From Gracilariopsis chorda (taxonomy: Eukaryota; Rhodophyta; Florideophyceae; Gracilariales; Gracilariaceae): a DNA stretch of 64,000 nucleotides. The notes beneath the pieces are model-generated. The model did no database searches. It was not told the DNA's origin and worked only from the letters and a program-made list of their open reading frames with translations. Shown here piece after piece: positions 9,717 to 19,796 of the stretch; positions within the stretch are counted from its first letter, which is position 1, and each line of letters opens with the position of its first letter. Made by a program: the position numbers and the translations under genes. Where the stretch lies: contig NBIV01000018.1 in assembly GCA_003194525.1 (NCBI GenBank), positions 248,001 through 312,000 of the forward strand, in the 5' to 3' direction.

Positions 9717-12700
9717 ATGGCGGACGGCTCCATCAGAGAATCGATAGGTGGGGAACACGATACTTTTGTCTCCATCGATGTCTATCAGCAGTCAAACGTT
9801 GATACAGCTTCTGCGTTGAATGAAGATACGGAAGTGGACTTGCATACCGTCGTCGAAGATGACTGGAATGCTGCAGAATACGAAGCGGCGGCTGATCAGG
9901 GTTTTGAATCGGAACAACCTCTTGAGAATGATATGGCAGCTTTCATGTGGAATTTGTCCAGTAACCCTGATTCAGTAGCAACCGCCGAAGAAGAAGTAAA
10001 CAGCGATGAAACCCAAGAGATGCCAATGAATGAATACGGCCTAACGCACGGTTACAGTGTTGATTACGGTCACTCTGAGACTTCATCACAGGCACGTACA
10101 TCAGCTCATAACAGCTCTCATGTGACACCTACCAATCGTTTCAACTCTTCGACTTCTCACGGGCAGAACCATAGTACTGACCGAGGTTCTCACAGCAATG
10201 GGCACTGGCCGGTTGCCGGTATAACCGTTCCAGGGAAAAATGAGTGCCATCAATCAGAGCACTTGCTTGGGATTTCCAGGGCCGAACAAGATATGCTCCA
10301 TTCAGCCACGCCTACGATTCATGCAAGCGCCGAGCGCAATCGGAGTTCTCATCCTCGTTCATCTTTGAGAAACTCAGCTAATCGGATTGAAACGTCTATC
10401 CCTGATACTGGAAGCGAGATATGTGCTGATGAAGAGAGGAAGCGCGAGCTTGACCTAGCATCACGTGGTGTTACCTCCTACGAACTTGCGAACCCATTCA
10501 AGTCCGACGATGAGGAAGACGCCACGACTGTGATTTTGTTATCGAGATCTGGGGACATGACTTCACGTGAGCGTCGTGCCATCAGGTTGATGTCAGCAAC
10601 ACCGCACACCCCAGAAGCAAGAGTTATGAAACGGCTTTTTGAAACAATTACTTTCCTTTATATGCAGTTGCGCGTTGCGAAGGAAGCGGAGGTACAGCTT
10701 GCGGATGAAATGCTTGAAACAGAAAGGAGGCGATTCTCAGCTGCTGATCTCGAAAGGTCTCATGCCTTCAATACCCTTATAGAAGAGATCGACAAAGAGA
10801 GGAAGTACTCAACGGAGCTTGAAAAGGAGAATGAGAAGCTAGTGGAGGAACTCAAAAAGTTGCGCTCGGAACAAAGAGAAGTTCATCTATTCTTTTCCAA
10901 TTACGATCCAAACTTCGATTTCTCACGAGGAGTAAGTGAAGCTCTGTCTTCTGCTGTTGGCAACATCTCCGAATTCCGAGAACAGTATGATGAGAAGGTC
11001 CAAGACTATGAACAGAGACTTGCATCGTCTGTTGAACGGCTGACAAAAACTGAGGGCTTCCTTGCGGAGAACCGCAAGCTGTATGACGAAGCTGTCAAAG
11101 AGAATGAACGACTGAGACAGCTAAACGCGAATGATGCTTTGCGTAGTGGAACGCCCTCTCCGAAAGATTCACCGTCTCGTCGCGCTTCCATGCCTCCTGA
11201 CAAGTTTGAGAAAGAGCGCATTGAGCTTCTTCGAAAGGTAGAAGAGCAAGAGTATCAGCTAGGTGATCTCCGAGCTGCACAGAGAGAGCTACGAAACGAG
11301 CGTGACAGAAAGAACAAGGCCATGCTTCGCTTGAATGTAGAAATCCAGGAGCTCCACAAAACAAAACGGGAAGTAGAGCTACAAAGGGATGAAGCACAGC
11401 GAAAGCAAAGAGAGCTTAGGGACGCGTCAAAGGCTGACAAAGAAAATTTCCGCAAGTGCTCGGCTGAGATGACTGAAAACCTTCAAGAAGCAGTTCAAGA
11501 AATAAGTCTGAGGGAAAGCCAGATTCAACAACTTCGCAGTCAACTTGAAGAACGCAGCACAGCATATGACTTACTGAGCTCCACATCTCGTGAACTCGAA
11601 AACGTCCTACAGAAGGCTATGGGCGACATTGTCGGAAGAAGCAAGGATACCGAATCCAGGTCTGAATCGGGTCCGGAACGTCATGCACTCGTCGAAGAAA
11701 TCACCGCATCAATTCGCAACGAGCTCTCCAGAGCTCAAACCTTGTTGGTTGAACGGGGAACGGAAGCCGACAAGCTGCGAAAGGAACTTCACGGAAAGAA
11801 TTTAGCTCTGTCCAACCTTCGTGCTGAATGTGCGCGCCTGCAGTCAGCATCCTACATTAAGAGGAGAAGTAGCACATCTAACAGACTGACCAATGACTTC
11901 CAAAATGATGAACAACAAGCCTTCTTGCAACGTCTTTCCGACAGGCTCGGTTGTAAGTCTGGTCATCAGAATGAAGTTGTTGAACAGCTCTCGAATCGCA
12001 TTGAAGTTCTTCTCACACGTAGCCAAACATCAGAAGAAGCTTGTGAAGAGCTGAGGAAAGAAATCGAGAAACGGGAGAATGCACTAAGCAAGATTAAAGC
12101 AGAGCTTCAGGCAGATATTGCGACCTTGAAGGCGGAAAACGCTAGCTTGGAGAACGCCAAGCACATTGCGGATGAAGAAAGAATGGTGTTCGAACAGAAG
12201 TATGCGGAACTTCTTGGCCAACGTGATGTTTCTCGTGATTCATTTGGAGACCTTACAGCATCCTCGTATGGCGGATATTCCTCTCGCAGACAGAGCATCT
12301 TTTCCAATCTCGACGTAGACGTTGGCGTTTCACGATGGAATGACCCTCTCGTCGAAGCAGCAATTTGTTCCTTGGACTCCCTTATCGGAAGAAAAGAAGA
12401 ATTTGCAGCCCGGTATCGATTGTTACGCGAGAAGCTGGAGGGTCTTGTATGTAATATGGTTTCGACGGAGGAGACAAGTAATGAATACAAGACTGTTCTC
12501 ATTGAGTCAATTGGTTTCCAGGAGGAGCTTACTGGTGTTGTAAGTGCTCAACGGGAAATCATCGCGAAGCTCAGATCTGAAAGCGGGGCCCAGGGACTCG
12601 ACGAGCTGTCCAATGCTGCCAAGTGCCATACGGGAGAAACAACTGAACACTCATTGCCATACATTAGTGAAGTCCGCGTCGATGATGCGCACTCCCTAGA

Positions 12701-14096
12701 TGGATCAAATGCGAAGAGAGCAAGCACTACTGAAGGTCGACTTTCCCTTTTGGTCAATTCCATGAGGGAAAATTCCGCTCGTCATCCAGTTCAGAGTAAG
12801 GAGACAAATGGTTTCCTCAAGACCCAGTTCCAGCACATATGTGGTCTTTATGAGGAGAAACTGAGGGCAAATGCGGAGCTCTGCGGCATTGTTCAGGCAC
12901 AGAAAGTTGAGCTCGATGCGGCAAAGAGCACACAGCATGATCTGGAATTCACTCTCTCAGAACAGAGGGATACCTATGACACTTTCATAGCACGCCTGTC
13001 TGCGTTGGCCGGATGTGAAAAATCATCTGTTGCCGTTGAAGACTCTGTGAATTCTTTTGTTCGCGAGTATACCAGGTTGAACGGAGATCTCTCAGTGAAG
13101 GAAATCGAACAGGTTCACATGTGTAGGCGAATTGCGAATCTGATTACTCAAAAGGCTGTTCTCTCGAAACTTGTGGACATATACCAGTCCAAGTACAAGC
13201 TTGATGTTCTTGCCACAACTCCCGCAGAGCGCTCCGATCCCTCTCGACGCCTTCGTATTATGGTTAAGGCTGTGGTTATAGCGAAAAGATTGATGAATTC
13301 AACTTCACCTGACCCTGATCAAGCTCAGCCGCAAGTCAATGTTTCGGAGTTCTACAGTGTCACTCGAATTCCTGCCATTGGTCGGCGTCGATCTTCATCC
13401 ATGGCGCTGATGGACGCATCTGTAGCGGTTTCTGCTATTCCGAAACTGGAGCAAGCTATCATGGAAAGGGATGAACAAATATCGCAGCTTAAGGGATCGA
13501 TTACGGCGTTGAACAAGTCATCAAGTGTGTTAAACGAAGTGACCAGATCGACAAGGAAGGATCCGCCTTCCTTCTCCTACAATGAGGACATCGTCAATCG
13601 AAAGAATGATTTGTCAAGAAAGCTAAGAGATGTTATCGCTGAGAGAGAGGAACTTGAAAAGCGATTGTCTCGGGAGAAGCAGAGTCGAGTTGCTGCTGAA
13701 GCAAGGGTTGTGAAATATGTTGACAGGGTGAGTGCGATGAAGAAGAAGCTACAGAAGGTTCATTCGCATGCCGAGTCGAAGGAGCGCACATACAAGGCTG
13801 CTATCAGACACTTGAAGGAAAAGGCGGATACTGCGACAAATATGGAAGTACCTGGGGATGAAAATGTTGATCCACTTGGTGAGAGGCAGCTGGGCGATGG
13901 AAATGGACGGATCACCATCCCTAGGAACGTATTGGAATCCTATATTTCCAGGGCAGAAGGAGAAATGTCAAGCGTGGTCCCGGGTAGCGGGCCGCATGAA
14001 GAGTTGCTTTACTATATTGGCCAGATGCGAATGGTAATGCGACGGGTAGAAAAAGAACGGGCTTCCTTGGAGCCCACAGCTCCTTTGGTTAACTAG
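9717..14096 (+). CDS. Large coiled-coil protein, unknown function
   Basis: 1459 aa, one uninterrupted frame starting at ATG 9717; I do not recognise the family. The first 250 residues are acidic, then Ser/Thr/His/Asn-rich and probably disordered. From about residue 300 to the C-terminus there are long heptad-rich segments (for example ERKYSTELEKENEKLVEEL), broken by Ser-rich linkers. One linker near nt 11145-11185 reads TPSPKDSPSRR, with two proline-directed sites of the CDK type. There is no motor, kinase or membrane segment. The design resembles centrosome, spindle or cytoskeletal scaffold proteins, but that is only analogy. The stop lies 57 nt from the stop of cpn10 on the other strand. 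Confidence 0.85.
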   Translation: MADGSIRESIGGEHDTFVSIDVYQQSNVDTASALNEDTEVDLHTVVEDDWNAAEYEAAADQGFESEQPLENDMAAFMWNLSSNPDSVATAEEEVNSDETQEMPMNEYGLTHGYSVDYGHSETSSQARTSAHNSSHVTPTNRFNSSTSHGQNHSTDRGSHSNGHWPVAGITVPGKNECHQSEHLLGISRAEQDMLHSATPTIHASAERNRSSHPRSSLRNSANRIETSIPDTGSEICADEERKRELDLASRGVTSYELANPFKSDDEEDATTVILLSRSGDMTSRERRAIRLMSATPHTPEARVMKRLFETITFLYMQLRVAKEAEVQLADEMLETERRRFSAADLERSHAFNTLIEEIDKERKYSTELEKENEKLVEELKKLRSEQREVHLFFSNYDPNFDFSRGVSEALSSAVGNISEFREQYDEKVQDYEQRLASSVERLTKTEGFLAENRKLYDEAVKENERLRQLNANDALRSGTPSPKDSPSRRASMPPDKFEKERIELLRKVEEQEYQLGDLRAAQRELRNERDRKNKAMLRLNVEIQELHKTKREVELQRDEAQRKQRELRDASKADKENFRKCSAEMTENLQEAVQEISLRESQIQQLRSQLEERSTAYDLLSSTSRELENVLQKAMGDIVGRSKDTESRSESGPERHALVEEITASIRNELSRAQTLLVERGTEADKLRKELHGKNLALSNLRAECARLQSASYIKRRSSTSNRLTNDFQNDEQQAFLQRLSDRLGCKSGHQNEVVEQLSNRIEVLLTRSQTSEEACEELRKEIEKRENALSKIKAELQADIATLKAENASLENAKHIADEERMVFEQKYAELLGQRDVSRDSFGDLTASSYGGYSSRRQSIFSNLDVDVGVSRWNDPLVEAAICSLDSLIGRKEEFAARYRLLREKLEGLVCNMVSTEETSNEYKTVLIESIGFQEELTGVVSAQREIIAKLRSESGAQGLDELSNAAKCHTGETTEHSLPYISEVRVDDAHSLDGSNAKRASTTEGRLSLLVNSMRENSARHPVQSKETNGFLKTQFQHICGLYEEKLRANAELCGIVQAQKVELDAAKSTQHDLEFTLSEQRDTYDTFIARLSALAGCEKSSVAVEDSVNSFVREYTRLNGDLSVKEIEQVHMCRRIANLITQKAVLSKLVDIYQSKYKLDVLATTPAERSDPSRRLRIMVKAVVIAKRLMNSTSPDPDQAQPQVNVSEFYSVTRIPAIGRRRSSSMALMDASVAVSAIPKLEQAIMERDEQISQLKGSITALNKSSSVLNEVTRSTRKDPPSFSYNEDIVNRKNDLSRKLRDVIAEREELEKRLSREKQSRVAAEARVVKYVDRVSAMKKKLQKVHSHAESKERTYKAAIRHLKEKADTATNMEVPGDENVDPLGERQLGDGNGRITIPRNVLESYISRAEGEMSSVVPGSGPHEELLYYIGQMRMVMRRVEKERASLEPTAPLVN

Positions 14097-14153
14097 GCGC
14101 GAAGACAAAGGAATAAAGCACGCTTGGTCGTTTTCGATTGTTGTCGATCCGCG

Positions 14154-14561
14154 CTAGTGCTCAATGAGTCCAAGCAATTCGTCGTCTCTGTACAAGAATA
14201 AATCTTTACCGTCGACAACGACCTTTGATCCTCCGTACTCTGGTAATAGAACATTGTCACCCTCCTTTACAGATGGTTGAATCAAGCTGCCGTCAGTTGT
14301 GCGTGCTCCCGGTCCGACTGCTATAACTTTTCCCTCGTTAAGCTTGCTAATCGCAGACTCGGGAAGGATGACGCCGCCTCGACTCGTTTTCTCTGCCACG
14401 GCTTTTTGAATCAGAACACGATCGAGCAGCGGGATGATCCTTCTTACAGCTCTTGAAGCCTGTGATAGCATTGGACATGTTAGTGAACTGGGATTGCAGC
14501 TTTGTGAATTTGAGTCTCTTCTTCAACGATCTGTTGAATACAGATGAATTGTACTTACCAT
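14154..14561 (-). CDS. CPN10: Mitochondrial 10-kDa chaperonin (GroES family), 2 exons
   Basis: Co-chaperonin that caps the 60-kDa chaperonin. Exon 2 is 14154-14459. I place the start codon alone at 14559-14561, followed at once by a GTAAGTAC donor, with the intron 14460-14558 ending in CACAG. Joining gives MASRAVRRIIPLLDRV, a normal cpn10 N-terminus, 102 aa in all. An unspliced alternative starting at 14471 (MLSQASRAV...) is open too, but would need no use of this strong donor/acceptor pair. Family features: PLLDRVLI, KTSRGGVILPE, the mobile-loop region, GKVIAVGPGAR, EGDNVLLPEYGG and a C-terminal DELLG. The mitochondrial assignment rests on the basic N-terminus and single-domain length. Confidence 0.9.
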
Positions 14562-15014
14562 TGATAGTTCTGAGTGTGAGTATCTGTTCTTCAGTAGCAG
14601 AATGAATCGCGTATCGAGCAACGAGTTATATTTCTAGTAGAGGTTCAGGATCCAGTAAACGATACTTGAGGGTGATGGGTCGGTCTGTCAGCGGATTGCG
14701 AGGAGGAGTGCGACGACGGGATCATATAAAAGATCAACCACGTGCGCACTGCAGGACCGCGAAAAAAAGCCTAGCCTCAAACTTTTTTCGTAAATCACAT
14801 GGTCGGTATTACAGACAGCGTATTAATGTACCAAAAATACCGAAGAGAGCTTTCTCCACAAGGGCCCACCTGTAAACTACTGGGTCTTCTGCGCCATGCA
14901 GTGTGAACATACACTTATAAGAGAATAACTCTCTACCAAGACGGAGTGAATAGCATTCATACCTCATCGAGCTTACCAGCGAACCATTCCAATTGCCTTT
15001 GCTCCGTTAGAACG

Positions 15015-15454
15015 ATGTCCGCAAAGCCGAAAGGAAAAAGTGACCAAAGTGGAAGGCCAGGTGGTCGAAAATCAATGCTACTCGATTTCGTCAACAAGCG
15101 AGTTGGGGTAATCACAAACGACGGGCGCATGCTCGTGGGCAATATGCTTGGCTATGATCAGGTTTGCAATATCGTTCTGGACAAATGTGTGGAACGTGTT
15201 TTTGAGCCAAACCAGCCAATGCAAACTATATCTTCGGATTCGTTGAACACGTTCATTATCAGGGGGGATGATATCGCCGTGATTGGAGAGATTGATAGCG
15301 AAAAGGACGATAAGGAGTCATGGACTGGCAAGACGGTATGTGATATTTTAGATATGCAGCGCCACTTCTCGGAAATCCTTCCTAACATCACTAACCATGC
15401 TTTGTTCTGAAATGGCTCGTGCAGGGACACCCAATCAAGCCAGTGGTACACTGA
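15015..15454 (+). CDS. LSM8: LSM8-type Sm-like protein, 2 exons
   Basis: Subunit of the nuclear LSM2-8 ring that binds the 3' end of U6 snRNA. Exon 1 is 15015-15335; the intron 15336-15424 starts GTATGT and ends GTGCAG; exon 2 is only 30 nt (15425-15454). The spliced protein is 116 aa and ends GHPIKPVVH, matching the ...PLNSVVH end of LSM8 proteins, which is why I trust the tiny exon. The Sm fold shows LLDFVNKRVGVITNDGRMLVG (Sm1) and FIIRGDDIAVIGEID (Sm2). The N-terminus has a Ser/Lys/Gly-rich extension of about 25 residues; an in-frame upstream extension exists, but MSAKPKG fits best. Confidence 0.9.
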
Positions 15455-15935
15455 GTTTCACAGCGCCTTGTCGCTCGGTCGCTTTCGCGTGTATTCTTGG
15501 AGCCTTCCCGCTAGGGCTCTTGTCATCTTGGATGTGTGCGGTTCCCTGACGAACTAGTTCGGATGGGGCGACTGTTCGTTGACATGTGACGATGCCGTGT
15601 TCTTTGAGTACCAACGGTAGCCTTAACCCTTTAGCTGGACAATCACTGGTTTTCGTTCGCGAATTTTTCTTTTGAGGCATTTTTGTTCAAAACGATACGG
15701 ACCATCACTTCGAAAAACTGGCGTGAACAGCGCGCACAACCCATGACGCTCCACTCACGCTCATTTAACGTGTTTTGCATTTCCATTTGCTATCTCAAAG
15801 AGTCTGCTATGCATGAAAGCACAGCGTAAGCAACAAGTCCGAAACAGAGTACATCTTGAGCTGGTTGTAGGCATAAGTTTTGTCAGGCATCCACATCTCC
15901 ATAACAACTCATCGCACACGGCTTCTTTTCCCGTG
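15455..15935. other. Intergenic between LSM8 and the release-factor gene
   Basis: No gene seen. It would hold the LSM8 3' end and the promoter of the next gene. An in-frame ATG at 15813 could extend the next gene by 41 codons. Confidence 0.5.
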
Positions 15936-16666
15936 ATGTCGCAAAGATCGGCTATGCAATTGGCTACCTTTGCATTGTGCTGGTCACCGTCCAGGGTCTG
16001 GAATCTTTCGCGACAACCAACAGCATGGTTATGTCCGAGGAATCAGAAACGTGGCCTTTCATCTGCTCTTCAACATAGGCTTGCACATCCGATGGCGAGG
16101 CAGAATCATACAATTCATACACTCAATTCGTCAGCGTTTCCTGATCCTCCAAACAGCGCGGAGAGTCAAAGACAGATGGCAAGTCAGACGGGTGGAGAGG
16201 AGCAACCCAAGCTCAAACTGTATACAAGTACGGAAGCCGAAAACGGACTGCCCGTAATAAGAGAGGAAGATCTAATAGAAGATTTTGTGCGCGGCTCGGG
16301 CTCGGGCGGTCAGAAAGTTAACAAGACATCAAACTGTGTGGTAAGTTACCAGCCCTCTTAGTTCTTCGTCACGTGTCCCGAAAGAGAGCCGAGAATTAAC
16401 AATTCATGCCTCGTGCTAATAAGATGTTAAAACACATACCATCTGGAATTATCGTAAAGTGTCAGCAAACGCGGAGCCGCGAACAAAATAGGCGCTTAGC
16501 CCGGGAGATATTGCAACGAAGGCTAGATGAGCAAATACGAGGAGAAGAATCTTTAGCTGCGAAGGAATTGCACCTCGCAAGAGCAAGAAAAGCGAAGCGA
16601 CGAAGGAAGTCCATTAAGAAGCACTTCAAATCAAGACGCGATAGGAGTTTGAGCCTTGACTTCTGA
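15936..16666 (+). CDS. Mitochondrial class-I release-factor-like protein (GGQ domain), 2 exons
   Basis: Peptidyl-tRNA hydrolase domain protein of the MTRFR/C12orf65 type, which rescues stalled mitochondrial ribosomes. Exon 1 runs to 16340, the intron is 16341-16423 (GTAAGT...ATAAG), and exon 2 is 16424-16666. The junction reads [15 protein letters not shown], as in the family. The catalytic motif is [11 protein letters not shown] in exon 1. Exon 2 gives [15 protein letters not shown] and a long Lys/Arg tail, typical of ribosome-binding release factors of this class; the codon-recognition domains of ordinary release factors are absent. The N-terminus from [16 protein letters not shown] is basic and hydroxylated like a mitochondrial presequence; the ATG at 15813 is an alternative start. 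Confidence 0.88.
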
Positions 16667-17957
16667 TTTGACAATATCACGACGAGTCTATCTAAAGGAG
16701 CGGATGCCACAACAAGGGTTTTGAATATACAACTGACATCTGCTTTGGTCTGAACATCGGAAAGTGATGCCGCAAGTGAGTTTGTTGAAAGGGCCCGCTT
16801 TGAAAGAACTCTGGAGTCTTGAAAAAATGTTGCGCTTACCAAGGGTACCCGCTTCACTGCGCCTGACTGTTCGAGCTGTACGTCATTAAGATTTTCTGTC
16901 AACCACAACACTAGCCCTGATGCAGGGGGATATCATATCAGATGTTGTTGCACTGAACATGGCTTTTTCGCCATCAGCAGCGAAGGCTATGTTACGAAAA
17001 GAGAGGAAGCCCTTCTGCGCTGGGTGTCAGGAGTAAAAGTGTCATTGATGATCCTGATTGTATCTCGACATTCTCGTCCAACCAAAATGATTCGACGAAG
17101 TTTGCAGTCTGTCCTTAGCGGTTCGTGTGATAGTGTTTTGAATGCGAGGATCATCGGAATCTGAGTCCTGCAGCTTCTTTTGTTTAGGAACTCATGGATT
17201 TTCGTGGGACTCCGTAAGAATCTCCCTACTTCAAGGCAAATTGCTTCCTTTTCCTTCACTGCAGGTGTTTTAGTCCATTGCTGACGGCTTGAACGAAGTC
17301 GGTGTCGAACAGCTGCGCTTGCACGTGACTCTTAGAACCACTTCAGAATTTAACTACCAACGGTATCCCTATAATCTGAGGTTGCCGGAATTTTCTTTTG
17401 TGCGGTATTTGTTTGTTTCCGTTTACATGATGTAAATCCATAATTGACGGGCTACGAAGGTACGAAGGTACCAAGGATATGAGGATAATCTTGGTATATT
17501 CGCCATAACACGTCACCGCTACTCGTACAACGAAAAAGTTTCGCTGTGCACACCAGTTTGAAGCGATTCCTCTCGATGGACATACAAACGGCGATCCGCA
17601 ACGCTTCTCCTAGGACGAGAACTTACCCGGAAACCCATATTTGGTTATTTTACGTAGATGTCAGAGGAAAAACTATTCAAAGTCCCGAGATGCGCTGACT
17701 TGTCTAACTCGCCAGTTTCACATTCTCATTTACCTAGGACAAGCTTCTATGTAACCCAAGTGACTTTTGACCGCTGGGAGTGAAAGGGTGAGCGTGTGTT
17801 CTTGAAGGTGTCTCGCCTTCAGTTTCGGGCTTGTCGACTAGAAATAGAACGGCGTTTTCCACACAAAAAAAATAAACTGTCCCAGATACTATAGGAGCTA
17901 ATGTACAAAACATCGGAGAACCCAGCAAGGGAGGCCAACCCAAGAAGCGACTGTGTC
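16667..17957. other. Gap with possible unresolved minus-strand exons
   Basis: On the minus strand two short segments look coding. One (about 17036-17175) reads DSDSDDPRIQNTITRTAKD after a CTGCAG. The other (16886-17014) reads NIAFAADGEKAMFSATTS after a CGCAG. I could not join them into one gene. The rest, 17180-17957, shows nothing. Confidence 0.3.
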
Positions 17958-19047
17958 TTAGCCAAGCAACCCCTTGGTATATTCGTATGCCAGAAGAGTC
18001 ACGGCATTGGCGGGGAACGCACGAGCAAGACACGGACCAATGCCTTTGTACAGGCCTCGGACACCTTCAGACTTGACCACCTTACGAACACAGTCGAAAA
18101 AGCCCCTGTACTTGGGATTTGTTTCACTGTCCGTTTGAATCAATGTCTTGCACAAATCCATAGGATAGCATGGAAGCCAAAACGCTGTAAAGTAGAACAA
18201 AAAAGACGTTAACGTTAGCACAATTAATACGTAACAAGTCAAGAGAACCCGAACAAGACGCGTAAGAACTTACCCAGTCCCGCCATTCCACCGGCAATTA
18301 GAAGCTGCCCGGAATTCAAATCCTTCACAGAACCGCCCTCTGGAATCATACTTCTTTGAGTTCCTACGTACGCCATAAAGTACAATGCATTACCAGGCAT
18401 TTCCCTGATCATGGTCGCCTGCATTCCAGTAAAGAGCCCACTCATGCCTCTGTTCGCAACAACCTGTCTCGTGCAATCAATAGCACCGTTGAATACACCA
18501 GGCTGGGCCTGAAGTCTGCACTTAACCAGTTCAGTTGGACAGGCAACAAAACTGACGGCAGCACCAGCACCAACGCCTGCCGCACCTATCTCTGCCAGTG
18601 AGAGCTGTTCTTCTGGTCGACCTTTACCCAGCACTCTTCGCATGGTGCCATTCGCGGCGAAAAGTGTGGCATTGAATACTGCAACGAAAGGAAGCGGAGC
18701 TTGAATACCAGCAAACAGACCACGAACCCCTTCCCGCGCCACAACTTGTCTGACGACGTCAACGGCTCCGGTGTACATAGGGGGCTGACCTGGCAGTGGC
18801 TTCTTCATACTCTGAAGCTTAACTTTGACGGTATCGAACGGATGACCGACGCATATCTAAGTTGGGATATGTTAGTAGGGAGAAGGGTGCGAATAAACAT
18901 GCGCTCCGATGCTGTGAGAGAAAAATGGTGTTAACTCACTTGTGCTGTTCCACCCACAGTTCCCGCAAACAGTTCTTTCGCAACTGCCAGTGTTGGCGGA
19001 GGCGCTGTGGAATTGGCAACGACTTTCTCTCCTTTGTGGTCTGCCAT
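17958..19047 (-). CDS. Mitochondrial carrier family protein (CAC/BOU-like), 3 exons
   Basis: Inner-membrane solute carrier of the SLC25 family. Exons on the minus strand: 19047-18940, 18856-18274, 18184-17958. Introns are 18857-18939 (GTGAGT...TTAG) and 18185-18273 (GTAAGT...ACAG). The spliced product is 305 aa, the standard length, with three repeats. Their signatures are HPFDTVKVKLQ (split from TAQICVG by intron 1), CPTELVKCRLQ and YPMDLCKTLIQ. Each is followed by the usual Gly-rich loop, for example EGVRGLFAGI, GMSGLFTGM and EGVRGLYKGIGP. The segment KPLPGQPPMYTGAVD strongly resembles carnitine/acylcarnitine carriers and the plant BOU/glutamate carrier; which solute it moves cannot be read from the sequence. 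Confidence 0.92.
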
Positions 19048-19796
19048 GATCGTGTTTTGGTTTACAGAGTGCAGGTGAACAGTTTTGTTATCAGTGAAGT
19101 CGGTAGGGAGGACGTAATGCCGCTATTAAAGTTAGTATATACGACTGTACAACGCCTCACAGACTGCCAGGGACGGGGTGCAAGAGTCTGATGAAGGAGG
19201 AAAAGAGCAGAAAGAGAGAGGGATAAGGAGGGGTTGTCGTCGAAGACCGAACTCGTGAGCGGAGCATAACGTATGGCGCATGGCGGATATGCTCCATCTG
19301 TGGACGGCGACAAGGCAGTGGAGGCGATTGCAGAAAGGACGCGTTCACGATTTTTTGACACGCGCAGATCGTGCGGTTTCCCTGAAATTTCTGGTCATCC
19401 AACATCTGAAGCGGGAGCCAGTAAATCACGGACACGTGGAGCAGCGCAAGAGTTGGGCTCCAATTACTGGCTGGGGGGAGTTTATAACGATGTTAACCTT
19501 TATCCAAAAATAAGCTGCAAACGTCTCTTGGGCACTTCTGAGCTGTCCCACGTTACACACATTCCACAATCCTACCCCCACATGGGCGTCTGCAAAGTCT
19601 CAGCTCAGAGCACTTTCGAGTATCCGCTACAAGTAAGAATTCGCAAAGGTACCGTACAAGCCATCCTTCAAAACGGCGGTATCATCGATGGCCACTGCGT
19701 GAGGTACCTGATAGGACGACGTTTGATAGACCCCTTTCGAGATGAAGTGAGTTCAGTAATAACACCGACATCGTGGATGAGTCCATTAGAGACATA

